From NCBI RefSeq assembly GCF_036860675.1, contig NZ_JAYKGK010000008.1, forward strand, positions 81,492 to 145,491: 64,000 nt of DNA, read 5' to 3'. Shown here piece after piece: positions 63,913 through 64,000 of the stretch (its first letter is position 1; each line of letters begins with the position of its first letter). The position numbers were made by a program, and so were the translations under genes. The DNA comes from Rosettibacter primus (GTDB lineage: Bacteria; Bacteroidota; Ignavibacteria; Ignavibacteriales; Melioribacteraceae). Under the pieces are notes generated by a model that did no database searches, was not told the DNA's origin, and saw only the letters and a list, made by a program, of their open reading frames with translations.

Positions 63913-64000
63913 TGTCATTCTGAGGAGTCCGCCAAATGGTAAACGACGAAGAATCTAATTCCATTTTTTGTCTTAATGAGATTCTTCATCATCGCTTCGC
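63913..64000 (+). repeat. REPIN-like element C (cut by window end)
   Basis: It starts GTCATTCTGAGGAGTCCGCC and repeats the spacer CCATTTTTTGTCTTAATG and the right arm of element B word for word up to the window edge. Elements B and C are therefore a tandem pair. Bases 63,506-63,587 between the gene and the repeats hold nothing I can identify. Confidence 0.8.

Noticed and set aside
61241..64000. CRISPR array, because of regular repeats
   Set aside because: Repeat units differ in length and spacing, form long inverted arms and have no unique spacers or cas genes.

Overview
The window is A+T-rich bacterial DNA from the Bacteroidota/Chlorobiota/Ignavibacteriota lineage, most like Ignavibacteria. 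Three secreted proteins end in a type IX secretion sorting tail with the PNPFNPST (or PNPFNNET) motif. A bacillithiol glycosyltransferase (BshA) and lipoprotein parvulins also fit that group. This placement is inference; there is no rRNA or ribosomal marker in the window. No tRNA, rRNA or CRISPR array was seen.

Bases 1-35,500 are ordinary chromosomal backbone. They hold the end of feoB, an MBL hydrolase, an M28 peptidase, a chemoreceptor, the nuoABCDEF part of complex I with a flavodoxin, a LysW carrier-protein amino-acid operon, moxR, three parvulin-type chaperones, an orphan DNA methyltransferase, metG, mgtE, sugar-nucleotide genes (rmlD-like, ugd, rmlC, galE), bshA, and a three-gene unit with a multi-pass membrane protein and a P-loop NTPase. 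The LysW operon runs lysW-homocitrate synthase-lysX-lysY-(class II glutamine-amidotransferase-like protein)-lysZ-lysJ. It lacks lysK, and an ARG-box-like palindrome lies upstream. The amidotransferase-like protein is a good candidate for the missing step that releases the product from the carrier.

Bases 36,650-51,280 form an integron-like gene-cassette array. A tyrosine recombinase on the minus strand faces away from plus-strand cassettes, and I find eight attC-like imperfect palindromes after it. In several cassettes the first bases are the exact or near-exact complement of the left end of that cassette's own attC, as expected for excisable circles. The recombinase lacks the extra patch typical of IntI and carries Lys where the first catalytic Arg should be. 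Cargo includes a TIR-domain protein (likely anti-phage), an isochorismatase-family hydrolase, small SRPBCC, SnoaL, VOC and SH3-like proteins, an ABC exporter, a lipoprotein, and several broken genes: a type II restriction-modification pair, an HRDC protein and a membrane-anchored coiled-coil protein. Duplicate fragments of a decayed DUF2867-type gene sit beside the integrase and inside the array.

Bases 51,600-60,900 hold a minus-strand cluster. It has secreted or cell-surface carbohydrate-related proteins (a six-hairpin glycosidase-like protein, an SMP-30 lactonase and a BNR-4 protein), a DUF362 protein, and a URO-D/MtaA-like methyltransferase at each end. A separated pair of MetH modules follows (homocysteine methyltransferase and B12-reactivation domain). 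The intergenic stretches around that pair are packed with REPIN-like and other short repeats.
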